From the NCBI RefSeq assembly GCF_003855395.1, contig NZ_CP034015.1:3730001-3794000 (forward strand): a stretch of DNA of 64,000 bases. The letters run 5' to 3'. Every line of letters begins with the position of its first letter. Within the stretch, counting starts at the first letter, position 1. This DNA is from Shewanella livingstonensis. GTDB lineage: Bacteria > Pseudomonadota > Gammaproteobacteria > Enterobacterales > Shewanellaceae. Below, piece by piece: positions 8,229-16,354 of this stretch. The position numbers and the translations under genes were made by a program. The notes under the pieces are model-generated. The model searched no databases. It saw only the letters and a program-made list of their open reading frames with translations, and was not told the DNA's origin.

Positions 8229-9581
8229 TTATTGTAGAAAAAGCGCTGCGTTTTCCTGTTTACGCTGCTCCAATGTCTTAGCAATCGCAGATACTGTCGT
8301 TTTACTGGTCCCTTGTTGCTGTGCAAGATAAGTAAATTGGCTGAGTGCTTCAGCAACTTCTTCAATAACTTGCCTTGCATCACTCCAATTCGAAAAGCCT
8401 GCACTGCTCGCAAGTTTTTGCATCACCTTAATCGGTGGCGCTTTGCCATAACCTCCGAATGCAGTGGCGTGTTCGTTAAATGGATGTGGGCTGTACGTAA
8501 CATCGAAAAAAGGTGCAGGATTCCATTGGCCATCATCAGCTTGCAAAAACGCCCAGTTTTTACTGTGGTCGTCTTGGTTAGACGACAGTAGATTAAAAAT
8601 GGCGCGGCGAAATTGCAGTTGCCCAGCGGCTGGAGATTTACACAGCTGACGGCTGGCTTTGATCAAGTCAATGTAATCTAAACTTGGCGTTCGAAAGTCT
8701 GTATCCAGCAGCCCGCAGGCGCTGTGCATATGCAAGCGGCCTGAACTGCGCTTGCTGCTTAAATGGGTCTGTTCAGTGAAGTAATCAAAACGCTTGAGCG
8801 CCAACCAAGCAGGCGCACCGCTTGTATTTGGTGCTTCAATAAGTTGCCAAATTGGCGGTTGGCACTTTGCTTGCTCGGCCATTTGCAAATAGACCGCCTC
8901 ACACAAGCCTTCTTCATGACCGAGCGCTAGATTTTTCGAGGTAAACTTAATCAGCCAAGCTTCATCACCGGATTGGGCTACGGTTCGACAATGCTGAGTT
9001 TCCCCGGCAGGCATATAAATCTGCGCCTTTGGTCTTGCTCCACCCGAACTCCCCCCAGCGACTAATGCGGCCAACACTTGTTGAGTATGCCCATCTAAAT
9101 CATCGTTGTTGTCATCCATATAACCTGACATTGAAGAATCGAACAGCGTTTGTGCTTCTAAGCCCAAGGTTGCTAAATCAATATCAGCGTGCGTCGAGGT
9201 TGAAAACTCAGACTCCGGAGAAAAAGACAGCGCCCCCATGCCTTTATCACCAACAAAGGCCAGCCTGTCCATCGCTGTTAATTGATTAGGCAGAATCCCT
9301 TTTTGCCGAAAAATACGATCTTGTAACAGCATGCCCCAACCATCGGGCAAACAATCCCCAAATACGCCATGCACACCTTGATGCGGTTGTTTAGGTGCTG
9401 CTTGAACTTGCGTATGAGCTTGTAAAGTAAAAGGCGATAAATTGCCAAACTGCTGCAAATAGCTGTCTGCATACTGAAAAAAAACGCCTTGCCGGTTCTG
9501 AGCCAAGACCCCTACCGATACCTGCTCACCTGAGCTTAACGTGCGGGTTACGGTGAGTTTTTGAATGGGTTTAAAACTCAT
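8229..9581 (-). CDS. hipA: HipA-family Ser/Thr kinase toxin (copy 1, operon with SEC-C gene)
   Basis: 450 aa. Kinase landmarks: glycine-rich ATP loop GGSSGGARPK at about 176-185, catalytic loop NQDDHSKNWAFL at about 335-346 (Asp/Asn), and metal-binding FFDVTYSP at about 358-365. It is closer to the YjjJ/Ctk-like subgroup than to E. coli HipA. The start overlaps the end of the XRE gene by 11 bp, the classic hipBA arrangement. HipA kinases phosphorylate aminoacyl-tRNA synthetases or other translation proteins; the target of this subgroup is not evident. Only about one third of its motif spacing matches the two other HipA proteins in the window, so it is not a recent duplicate. Confidence 0.88.
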   Translation of the reverse strand: MSFKPIQKLTVTRTLSSGEQVSVGVLAQNRQGVFFQYADSYLQQFGNLSPFTLQAHTQVQAAPKQPHQGVHGVFGDCLPDGWGMLLQDRIFRQKGILPNQLTAMDRLAFVGDKGMGALSFSPESEFSTSTHADIDLATLGLEAQTLFDSSMSGYMDDNNDDLDGHTQQVLAALVAGGSSGGARPKAQIYMPAGETQHCRTVAQSGDEAWLIKFTSKNLALGHEEGLCEAVYLQMAEQAKCQPPIWQLIEAPNTSGAPAWLALKRFDYFTEQTHLSSKRSSGRLHMHSACGLLDTDFRTPSLDYIDLIKASRQLCKSPAAGQLQFRRAIFNLLSSNQDDHSKNWAFLQADDGQWNPAPFFDVTYSPHPFNEHATAFGGYGKAPPIKVMQKLASSAGFSNWSDARQVIEEVAEALSQFTYLAQQQGTSKTTVSAIAKTLEQRKQENAALFLQ

Positions 9582-9894
9582 CTTTTAGGACCTCATCAAT
9601 GCTAATGGGGGTAGCAACGCGCTCTTTGTTAGGTTGGGTGAGCTGATAAAGCCTATCCAATGAGTCGAGAGTCTGCCAAAGCAACAGCAATTGGCAAAAT
9701 GAAATTTGCCCTGTCAGCTCGAATTTCTTAATGGTGGACGCAGGCACGCAGCTGCGTTCTGCCAATGCCGTTCGTGATAGTTTTGCGCGTTGGCGTAACT
9801 CACGCAAATAAGCAGCATAGGCTTGGCTCACATCGGTATCATCAAGTAAGGTAAAATTCATCCGCAACGACTCAGTGGATACAGTTATATCCAT
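9571..9894 (-). CDS. hipB: HipB-like XRE antitoxin/regulator (copy 1)
   Basis: 107 aa from 9894, or 96 aa from the in-frame ATG at 9861. The shorter start deserves attention because the palindrome TGGATA-N6-TATCCA covers the first codons of the longer form. The HTH is at about 28-80 (YLRELRQRAKLSRTALAERSCVPASTIKKFE). It is predicted to neutralise the adjacent HipA and to repress the four-gene operon. The C-terminus (DEVLKDEF) overlaps the hipA start. Confidence 0.82.
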   Translation of the reverse strand: MDITVSTESLRMNFTLLDDTDVSQAYAAYLRELRQRAKLSRTALAERSCVPASTIKKFELTGQISFCQLLLLWQTLDSLDRLYQLTQPNKERVATPISIDEVLKDEF

Positions 9895-9934
9895 TGTAGC
9901 GGTAAAGAAGCAAAAATAGCCACTATTGTATCCA
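9876..9934. promoter_or_regulatory. HipB-type operator upstream of / overlapping hipB copy 1
   Basis: A perfect 6-6-6 palindrome TGGATACAGTTATATCCA occupies 9876-9893, and a second TGTATCCA half-site is at 9927-9934, about four helical turns away. TATCC...GGATA half-sites with an 8-bp centre are the known E. coli HipB operator, so this is a good match. The primary site overlaps the first annotated codons. The rest of the gap (9935-10278) contains no gene I can support. Confidence 0.6.
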
Positions 9935-10278
9935 TTAATAGAAAAGGTATTGAAAATTTACTCGATAAAGCCTTTCAAAACGGCTATTTTTTAGCTCTAA
10001 CAGCAAAGTGAAAACACCACTGTTTTTCGTACTCATAACCAAGAAGCTCCACTAAAATTGAGTAAAAGCCATAGGCAAGTGGTGGGCAAACAGGCATTTT
10101 TGAACAGTTTCTTTTCGATAAGCTAGTGACGTATTATTAGTGACGGTATAGCTTTTATTCTGGCAGCCTTACAGACTCCCCCAAGTCGGCTGGTTTAGCT
10201 GAACCCAGTTTTTCACACTCTAGGTCTACTGGAAAACAAAAAAGTGATCGTCTTCAATGTTATTGAGCGATCGGTTTC

Positions 10279-10545
10279 ATGTTATTACGCAGCATAAAAG
10301 CATTGCTAGGACACCAAGCCATTATAGATACGCTTGGCTCTGATATTACAAGTAACCTGCAAGTGATCCTGTTAGATAAAATGTACGGAGATTTCAGAAA
10401 CCAGCTATCTCATGGGTATATGCCTGCATCAAACTATTGGGGAACTGCTCCGAAGTATTTATGGTGGCTTGCTCTTCACATTTTAATGCTGCCTCTCGCG
10501 AGGCATTGGAAAGAAAACTACAAAGTAGAAGAGGCTGTTGAGTAA
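10279..10545 (+). pseudogene. C-terminal remnant resembling DUF4209 proteins
   Basis: 88 aa with the segment FRNQLSHGY...LWWLALHILMLPLA, which resembles the conserved C-terminal end (xRNxLSHG...WWL) of DUF4209-containing proteins often met in defence islands. A full protein is several hundred residues, and nothing upstream in frame supplies the missing part, nor is there a convincing ribosome site. Treated as a decayed 3' fragment. Downstream 10546-10647 shows no gene. Confidence 0.5.
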
Positions 10546-10722
10546 TCTAAAGCAGGCAGTGCAGCACAATGCTCTCCCTACTTTATTCAGGAAATATCCC
10601 CTATGTCTTGTCCTTGAAAAGCTCCAGCTCTCTACAAGCGATAAATCCTATCTCGACAACTCATGATACCCAGCGCTTTCAACCTTTCCAATAATGTCAT
10701 AGCAAGGTATGCGTCCGGCGAA

Positions 10723-12318
10723 CTACGTCTTGTCTAGCCTAACCTGCCAGGGTAAGAGACTGTTGAGGTCACAATCAGGGTAGGATAATTGTTCTAAGCA
10801 GTGTTCGATGTAATCGAACGGGATGAGTCCATTCGCTTTAGCCGTTTCTATGATGCTGTACAAAATTGCACTCGCCTCAGCGCCGCGATGGTTGTGATTG
10901 AATAGCCAGTTTTTACGCCCTATCACAAACGGTTTTACTGCCCGCTCTGCGCGGTTGTTGTCGATATTGAGGCGACTGTCTTGCGTGTAACAACTCAGCT
11001 TTGACCATTGATTGAGGCTGTAATGGATGGCTTTGCCTAGCGGACTTTCCTTTGATACTTGCAGCACTGATTTATCCAACCATTGCTTAAATAACCCCAG
11101 CTGAGCACGTGAGTGGGTGCGCCTAAAATACAATCGCTCTTCCAGGCTCAGTGCTTGTATTTGGGTTTCAATACGGTACAGCTTGGCTATCATGCTCAGC
11201 GCCATATCCGCTTTACTGATTTTGCCTACTTTGGGCTTGCCTTGTGCTATTAGCGCTTCTTTGAATTTACGCCGCGCATGAGCCCAACAACCGACCAGTT
11301 TATTGTTTGCTTGCTGATAAGCCGCGTAGCCATCGACTTGTAAATAACCATTAAATACCGTTTGCTCGGTAGCCAGAAAACGGCTCACGCAGGTGCCCGC
11401 GCGGCTACCGTCTTGATAGTCGTACAGTACTATATTGCGCAAACTTTGATATCGAGGCTCAGTGCTTGGTTTATCCGCGCCAGCGCAATACACCCACATG
11501 TAGGATTTCACCCGCTCATCGTTAATCACTTTGAGCGTGGTCTCATCGGCGTGGATGACATCTTGTGTTAATAAATGGTGGTGGAGTAAATCATATAATG
11601 GCTTGAACAGCGCTGCAGATTTCATCATCCAATCCGCCATGGTTTGCCTGCTTAAGGCGATACCGTGTTGCTTGAATAAGGTTTCTTGCCGATAAAGGGG
11701 TAATGCGTACTGATACTTACTGGTAATGAGTTGGCTTAACAAGCTTGACGTCGCCACGCTTTTAGGGATAGGACTGACTGGCACGGGCGCTTGTTTGATA
11801 TTGGCCTGGGGTCCTTTAGTCTCACAATGCTTGCAGCTGTATTTTAATCTAACGTGCTCAATCACACTGATTTGCGCCGGAATAAACTTCAGCTTCTCAC
11901 TACTGTCTTGGCCCATTAACGCCAGCTCATGACCACAGCACTCACACTGCTTATCTTCATCACTAATATCATGGATAATCACTTCACGTGGCAGGTTTTT
12001 AGGCAGTAATTTACGCTTGGCGCGCTGTTTAGGTGACACAGGCGCGTCAGTATCTGCTGTTAATTCAACAGGCTCATCAACCGTGACTTCAGCTTCGTTA
12101 AACAACTCACCTTGATAATCATGGCTTTCACTGCTGGCGCCGAAACGTTGTTGCTGGGCTAAGCGAAATTGTTCAAGCAAACGCTGCACAGAGTGTTTAA
12201 GTTCGGCGATTTCAGCGTCTTTCAACTCGATAACATTATCTTTAGCCGCCAGCGTCTCAAGCAATAATTGCTTAAGTAAATCAACGTCATTGGGTAAGTT
12301 ATCAGGGTTTAGTTTCAT
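10723..12318 (-). CDS. tnpC: IS66 family transposase (TnpC, DDE)
   Basis: 531 aa, full length for IS66 transposases. It has an N-terminal coiled leader (LLKQLLLETLAAKDNVIELKDAEI), a zinc-finger-like CECCGHEL...CKHCE segment at about 133-171, then the IS66 catalytic core with 'VIHADETTLKV' (Asp), 'LQVDGYAAYQ...GCWAHARRKF' and 'NNRAERAVKPFVIGRKNWLF' (Glu). It catalyses element transposition together with TnpA and TnpB. It begins 83 bp after tnpB. No frameshift or stop is visible. Confidence 0.95.
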   Translation of the reverse strand: MKLNPDNLPNDVDLLKQLLLETLAAKDNVIELKDAEIAELKHSVQRLLEQFRLAQQQRFGASSESHDYQGELFNEAEVTVDEPVELTADTDAPVSPKQRAKRKLLPKNLPREVIIHDISDEDKQCECCGHELALMGQDSSEKLKFIPAQISVIEHVRLKYSCKHCETKGPQANIKQAPVPVSPIPKSVATSSLLSQLITSKYQYALPLYRQETLFKQHGIALSRQTMADWMMKSAALFKPLYDLLHHHLLTQDVIHADETTLKVINDERVKSYMWVYCAGADKPSTEPRYQSLRNIVLYDYQDGSRAGTCVSRFLATEQTVFNGYLQVDGYAAYQQANNKLVGCWAHARRKFKEALIAQGKPKVGKISKADMALSMIAKLYRIETQIQALSLEERLYFRRTHSRAQLGLFKQWLDKSVLQVSKESPLGKAIHYSLNQWSKLSCYTQDSRLNIDNNRAERAVKPFVIGRKNWLFNHNHRGAEASAILYSIIETAKANGLIPFDYIEHCLEQLSYPDCDLNSLLPWQVRLDKT

Positions 12319-12401
12319 GGTGTTATTATATCAAATATCCCATTAAATAAGGCTAAAGCAGTGATCTAATTATCGAAAACAGCCTTCGCAATGGCGATCA
12401 A

Positions 12402-12749
12402 TTAACTGTAATTCAAGCCGTTCACATGCTGATGACCCAACACATCAAAGCCAGATAACAGCCAATGAAACTGTTGCTCAGATAAACTCAGGCACTCATC
12501 AATACTTTTCGTCGGCCACTTAAACTTATCCTGCTCGAGGCGTTTGTACCAAAGTGCAAAGCCGGTGTTATCCCAGTAGAGGATTTTTAATTTATCACGG
12601 CCTTTATTACAAAAGACAAACACACTGCCGTCGGTGGCCTGTAAGGATAATTGCTGCTCAACGATAACAGCTAAGCCATTTATCGATTTACGAAAATCCA
12701 CCGGTGCACGGTGCAGATAAACACACGGAAGCTCACGAAACATCAACAT
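12402..12749 (-). CDS. tnpB: IS66 accessory protein TnpB (IS66 Orf2)
   Basis: 115 aa with the conserved opening LPCVYLHRAPVDFRKSINGLAVIVEQQL and the VFVFCNKGRDKLKILYWDNTGFALWYKRLEQDKFKWP core that defines the IS66 Orf2 family. It is required for IS66 transposition, although its biochemical role is not settled. Its start overlaps the tnpA stop by 7 bp, indicating translational coupling. Confidence 0.95.
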   Translation of the reverse strand: MLMFRELPCVYLHRAPVDFRKSINGLAVIVEQQLSLQATDGSVFVFCNKGRDKLKILYWDNTGFALWYKRLEQDKFKWPTKSIDECLSLSEQQFHWLLSGFDVLGHQHVNGLNYS

Positions 12750-13072
12750 GCTTGTAGGCCTTTTATAATCTCAAGCAGGTATCGTGCAGGCAAGGTGCTG
12801 GGGAAAGTCCATAGCCCTGTATGATGCTGAAAATGGATAGCCTGGGCTGAAGCGGAAGGTTGAGCTTGGGTTGTCATCGCTGTCGGCGATGTCACGGTAG
12901 CCTTAACAAACGGCGCTATCTGTTGGGTGCCCGTTTTAGCCATGTCCGCTTTGCGGGCGTAAAACCCACTAAGACTAAGCTTGTGCACACGACAAAAATT
13001 TGAAATCGTTAAGCCGCTAGCGGATTGCTGTTGTATCAAAGCAGCCCAATCTTGATGTGAACGTGTAGCCAT
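12743..13072 (-). CDS. tnpA: IS66 accessory protein TnpA (IS66 Orf1)
   Basis: 109 aa from the ATG at 13072, preceded by AGGAG; an in-frame start at 13090 is less well placed. The N-terminal HTH-like region (HQDWAALIQQQSASGLTISNFCRVHKLSLSGFYARK) is the usual IS66 Orf1 DNA-binding part. The C-terminal half is variable. First gene of the element's operon. Confidence 0.9.
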   Translation of the reverse strand: MATRSHQDWAALIQQQSASGLTISNFCRVHKLSLSGFYARKADMAKTGTQQIAPFVKATVTSPTAMTTQAQPSASAQAIHFQHHTGLWTFPSTLPARYLLEIIKGLQAC

Positions 13073-13349
13073 GTTAACTCCTGATGTCATTACCAGTCGT
13101 TAAGATAAAGGCTCGATGAGCGCAGTTGAAGACGTACTTGCCCGGACGCATACATAGCAAGTGTCATTTAGTAGAGTAACAACGTGATCTCGCCCCACAT
13201 TAATCACGGCTTTGGCTTCAGGAAACAGAGCGGCCAGAAACTGGTGAAATTGGTAACACCCACCTTCAAGAAATATGGTTTCAACATACCTATCAGTCGA
13301 GCGTAAAGAGCTAATTACCCCCTCAATTTCCATGTGCCTGTTTCCTTTG

Positions 13350-13610
13350 TCAGTGCTTGGCTTTCAATGGGTACTTATCAGGGTGTTTAATACCGTCCAT
13401 AGATAAGTCCACATCAAGATCTGGCCAACAAAAACCATCTCGACCTTGCTCTTCAACATTAAAGACGGCGCTTACAGCCGCATCCTTAAACCAAGGAAAG
13501 GCTTCAAAACTTAAGAAGTGCTCCTCCCCTTTAGCAAACAGCCAAAGACCATGGGGAGTAACTCCCAAGACCTTAGCCAAAGTGTTTATTCCAAGCTGCT
13601 CTGATTTCAT
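13350..13610 (-). CDS. DUF2442 domain protein
   Basis: 86 aa from the ATG at 13610; an upstream start at 13637 is possible but lies deeper in the preceding gene. DUF2442 features: the 'GLWLFAKGEEHFLSFEAFPWFKDA' core and the 'GFCWPDLDVDLSMDGIKHP' end. DUF2442 proteins are frequently encoded beside DUF4160 proteins on mobile DNA, as here, where the two genes overlap. A toxin-antitoxin-like role has been suggested for such pairs, but nothing in this sequence proves it. Confidence 0.75.
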   Translation of the reverse strand: MKSEQLGINTLAKVLGVTPHGLWLFAKGEEHFLSFEAFPWFKDAAVSAVFNVEEQGRDGFCWPDLDVDLSMDGIKHPDKYPLKAKH

Positions 13611-13809
13611 CTTCGTGATCCTTAACGCTGCGCTCAAGTTTAGAAAGCTCTTTAACTGAAAGGTGGTAGCTGCTGGCTAAGCCAATTTCAGGTTCTAACC
13701 AGAACTTTGCCTCGCCTTCATGCCCTACGACATGAACATGCATTCTTGCTTCTTCATTGGAAAAAAAGAAGAACTTAAACCCTCTTTCTAGGTAAATTGC
13801 TGGACTCAT
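13573..13809 (-). CDS. DUF4160 domain protein
   Basis: 78 aa, close to the usual length. Signature residues are 'FKFFFFSNEEARMHVHVVGHEGEAKFWLEP' and a C-terminal helix (LERSVKDHEDEIRAAWNKHFG). The conserved acidic/His pattern (E...RMHVHV) defines the family; its molecular function is unknown to me. It is the first gene of the trio DUF4160, DUF2442 and the IS66-split small gene. Confidence 0.78.
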   Translation of the reverse strand: MSPAIYLERGFKFFFFSNEEARMHVHVVGHEGEAKFWLEPEIGLASSYHLSVKELSKLERSVKDHEDEIRAAWNKHFG

Positions 13810-13892
13810 CTGTACGCCTTATCTGATTAACTTAAAACTATTATGAGCGATTGCCGCTCACATGCAACGTTATTTTGAGCGAATACTGCACA

Positions 13893-14075
13893 CTATTTGC
13901 TATCACGTTCTATTTTCAAACCCAACACTATCAATTCAACGGCGCGGCGGCGGGTCTTCCACCAATCATAAAAGGTACGGCGTGGAACCTGGGCGAGATC
14001 TGCGACTTCTGTTGCATCTAGGCCACAATTAGCTTTGCAATACTTTGAAAATTCGCCTTGTTCTTTATTTGTCAT
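13893..14075 (-). CDS. Small HTH protein coupled to integrase-like gene
   Basis: 60 aa from the ATG at 14075, which overlaps the upstream stop as ATGA; a longer in-frame start (14147) lies inside that gene. It has an HTH-like segment (DATEVADLAQVPRRTFYDWWKTRRRAVELIVLGL). The pattern resembles small phage/mobile-element DNA-binding proteins that recognise their own operators. Exact family not recognised. Confidence 0.6.
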   Translation of the reverse strand: MTNKEQGEFSKYCKANCGLDATEVADLAQVPRRTFYDWWKTRRRAVELIVLGLKIERDSK

Positions 14076-14584
14076 ATCATCCACTTTCTTCTCAACTTGA
14101 AGGATTCTAACCTTTTTTGTTTTGTTGCTTTTCTTTTGATAAACCACTCTGCAATCGGACTAAAAGCCGTATAATCCATTGCGAGGATCTTGCTAATGGA
14201 ATCATCACTAAAGCCTGTTGTGATCATGATATCATTTGTGCTCATTCCTGCTTTATATGACTCAATAACGCACGTTCTAACAAGTGATAGACGCCTTACA
14301 CCTGCATCCCAGAGCCCTGCATTTTTAATTAACTGATCTAACAGCCTGTTCATTGCGTGTGGGCTGATGCTTTCCCCTCTATTTTGCACAGTGAACGGCT
14401 TGAGATTGTCATCGACAAATAACGGGGCGTTTGGGTTTAGGCTCAGGTAATGCTTGTGAGGTATCGTATTGTTCCCCAATTCAACCAGCCATTTAATATA
14501 CTTTTCGAACGCCCTTTTTAGCTCATCATTAGCCAGCACAATAGGCAATTCTGGTATTTTTACATTGGTCCTCTTGTATTCCAT
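14072..14584 (-). CDS. Integrase-like protein (degenerate tyrosine-recombinase C-terminal domain)
   Basis: 170 aa. The block 'LFVDDNLKPFTVQNRGESISPHAMNRLLDQLIKNAGL...GVRRLSLVRTCVIESYKAGMSTNDIMITTGFSDDSISKIL' follows the C-terminal layout of tyrosine recombinases: a core helix, then an R-L-S-L-V-R-T box in place of the usual HxLRHT, then the helix before the nucleophile. The canonical His and the final Tyr nucleophile are not in the expected places, so it is probably a DNA-binding relative, not an active recombinase. It is translationally coupled to the small HTH gene. Upstream 14585-14827 is empty. Confidence 0.5.
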   Translation of the reverse strand: MEYKRTNVKIPELPIVLANDELKRAFEKYIKWLVELGNNTIPHKHYLSLNPNAPLFVDDNLKPFTVQNRGESISPHAMNRLLDQLIKNAGLWDAGVRRLSLVRTCVIESYKAGMSTNDIMITTGFSDDSISKILAMDYTAFSPIAEWFIKRKATKQKRLESFKLRRKWMI

Positions 14585-14827
14585 AACCAGAACAGGGTTT
14601 CCTCTGCGAACTAACTGTCATAACCGCTTCTTTCTTGTATTTAACCTGATACATAAAGGTTTAATAGGTAAGAAATGTTAGATCACGCTGCTTTTTAACG
14701 ATAATGCTACCATCCACTAAACTCGCTTTAGTATAGAGTAAGACTCTGTCAAAAAAGGTCGATTTTATCATGACGATAAAACCTACCGCTATCAACGTTA
14801 TTTAGTTGCTTAGCGATGAAGCTAATT

Positions 14828-15097
14828 TTAGTAGTGGTAACGACACGAAATTAGCGTGATAGCGTGATCATCAACAGCATAAACAAGCCTATTTGTGTCA
14901 TCAATACGACGCGACCAAAAGCCAGATAAGTTTTCCTTTAGTGGCTCTGGTTTACCTATGCCCTCAAATGGCGAACGTTTAACATCATTGATCAGCTTAT
15001 TAATTCGCTTTAGTGTTTTCTTGTCTTGAGTTTGCCAGTACAAATAGTCATTCCAAGCATCGTCAGTCCAGGAAAGTAAACGCATGCGACTACTCAT
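14828..15097 (-). CDS. yoeB: YoeB toxin (Txe/YoeB mRNA interferase)
   Basis: 89 aa from the ATG at 15097. YoeB family sequence: 'LLSWTDDAWNDYLYWQTQDKKTLKRINKLINDVKRSPFEGIGKPEPLKENLSGFWSRRIDDTNRLVY' ending in SCRYHY. The residues used for catalysis in E. coli YoeB are present: Glu in the GKPEPL loop, Arg of SRRID and the terminal His-Tyr. It cleaves mRNA in the ribosomal A site in characterised homologues. It overlaps the antitoxin gene by 8 bp. Apparently intact. Confidence 0.95.
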   Translation of the reverse strand: MSSRMRLLSWTDDAWNDYLYWQTQDKKTLKRINKLINDVKRSPFEGIGKPEPLKENLSGFWSRRIDDTNRLVYAVDDHAITLISCRYHY

Positions 15098-15344
15098 CAA
15101 TTAACTCTCGTGCTGTTGTTTTACCAGCACGATACTGCGCTATGGAACGATTTAAATGCTCGGCATTTTCAGGCGAGCGAAGTAAATGAACTGTCTCCAT
15201 AAGACTATTGTAATAGTCTAGAGACATAACCACTGCATCTTCCGAGTCACGGCGAGTTATTACGGTTGTGTCAGCATCATTAACGACACCGTCTAAAACG
15301 GCTTTGAGACTGTTTCTAGCTTCAGTAAAAGATACGATCTTCAT
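15090..15344 (-). CDS. yefM: YefM antitoxin (Phd/YefM family)
   Basis: 84 aa with the Phd/YefM fold signature (SFTEARNSLKAVLDGVVNDADTTVITRRDSEDAVVMSLDYYNSLMET) and a flexible acidic C-terminus that wraps the toxin. It precedes yoeB and overlaps it. Two TGTACA-type palindromes lie directly upstream, the binding sites known for YefM-YoeB autorepression. Confidence 0.95.
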   Translation of the reverse strand: MKIVSFTEARNSLKAVLDGVVNDADTTVITRRDSEDAVVMSLDYYNSLMETVHLLRSPENAEHLNRSIAQYRAGKTTARELIDE

Positions 15345-15357
15345 ATGAACCTCAACA

Positions 15358-15416
15358 TGTACATTTAATTGTACAAGTATAGCCTTATACGTTTAAGTTG
15401 TACAATTAATTGTACA
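15358..15416. promoter_or_regulatory. YefM-YoeB operators
   Basis: A perfect 18-bp palindrome TGTACAATTAATTGTACA is at 15399-15416, with a near-identical one (TGTACATTTAATTGTACA) at 15358-15375, 41 bp apart, immediately before the yefM start. TGTACA repeats are the published recognition element of E. coli YefM-YoeB, so conditional autorepression is well supported. 15417-15850 contains no gene I can support. Confidence 0.85.
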
Positions 15417-15853
15417 TGTGATATTGATAAGGCAACTAACGTTTTAGTCATTTATGCGTTGCACTGTTTGCATCAGGCAAAAAATCATAGTTTATTTGAA
15501 GCGGTTGTGGTTCTTTCGTATAGGCTGGAATATTTGCCACTTCTACTTTAATCTTCTGTTTTGGTTAATATTTTCTCCCTGGAGAAGTACAAACAGCGTT
15601 TCTATATGTTGCAAAGCGACTTATCGATAACGTTTGCTCTATTGCTTCATGTGGCATTGAAAGTCCTAAGATCGATTAATATTGTCGATACCGTCAGTTT
15701 TGTACTAATATGACTCAGAGCGCTTTGGATATTCCTGCTTCGGCAGCCCACCAAAGACATAAGATAAAGATTAAGCCTACGACTTCTGTTGTGGGTTTTT
15801 TCGTTTAAAGGGGCTAACCGCCATCTTTTGGCTTTGTCCCCACCTTTTATTTT

Positions 15854-16075
15854 GTACTGGGGCATTTCTTCTTGGGGTACATACACCCGTTCCCAGATGG
15901 AAATGGAAGAACTAGCAGGTTTTTGATGAACTTTATGTTCTTGCTCGGAGGTTATCATTGGACAATTATTCCTGTAACTCACCGTACCAAGTACCTTGAT
16001 CCGCTGGAGAGTGCCTCGATAGATAGTAATGTTGCGCCGTTTGCTAAGTTTATAAAAGGTATAATGCCTGCTTAG
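15854..16075 (+). pseudogene. C-terminal Fic-domain remnant
   Basis: The frame reads ...HFFLGYIHPFPDGNGRTSRFLMNFMFLLGGYHWTIIP, a complete Fic catalytic motif (HPFPDGNGRTSR) followed by the usual post-motif helix and ending at 16075. The N-terminal two thirds of a Fic protein are missing and there is no ATG with a ribosome site before the motif. It is read as a 3' fragment of a larger Fic gene, unrelated in detail to the Fic protein at 3804-4406. Confidence 0.7.
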
Positions 16076-16354
16076 AAGTAGGAAGATAATGAGTTTGATG
16101 TTGAGTGCTAAAAATAATGCTTATTAGGAAGAGTGAGCGACTGGGTTCATTCTAAATCAAAACAATACTAATAAAATATGCACATTTTTATGCTAATGCT
16201 GGATGGCTAAGGCAAGTCAAAGCTAAATATGGTACGGCCAATCAAAATCGACTTATCCGTTATTGATAAAGAACAATGATGGTAGCACTCGTATTTACCA
16301 TGGCAACATCATCTCCTTCGAGCATCACATTATGAACATGTTAAGGAACTACTG

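Larger units (their letters stand above)
10707..13153 (-). mobile_element. Complete IS66-family insertion sequence with 8-bp target duplication
   Basis: Terminal inverted repeats share GTATGCGTCCGG, then an imperfect ...ACGTCTT: left end at 10707, right end (complement) at 13153. Both flanks carry the same octamer ATAGCAAG (10699-10706 and 13154-13161), the 8-bp duplication typical of IS66. The element is about 2.45 kb and contains the three expected genes in order tnpA-tnpB-tnpC, all intact. Because the duplication is exact, the insertion is recent. Confidence 0.95.
10648..13333 (-). pseudogene. Small hypothetical gene split by the IS66 element
   Basis: The first 60 codons (13333 down to the IS) read MEIEGVISSLRS...GGCYQFHQFL...GRDHVVTLLNDTCY. 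Removing the IS and one copy of its 8-bp duplication continues the frame as DIIGKVESAGYHELSR and a TAG stop at 10650-10648, giving a protein of about 76 aa. The 'GCYQFH...LFPEAKAVINVGRDHV...YYDI'-like pattern is a small-protein family I have seen without assigned function. In the present sequence the frame runs into the IS and ends at 13100 with 17 foreign residues. The gene is the third in a row with DUF4160 and DUF2442 genes. Confidence 0.75.

Noticed and set aside
15647..15982. 111-aa minus-strand frame over the Fic remnant
   Set aside because: It is a shadow of the plus-strand Fic fragment and has no recognisable family.
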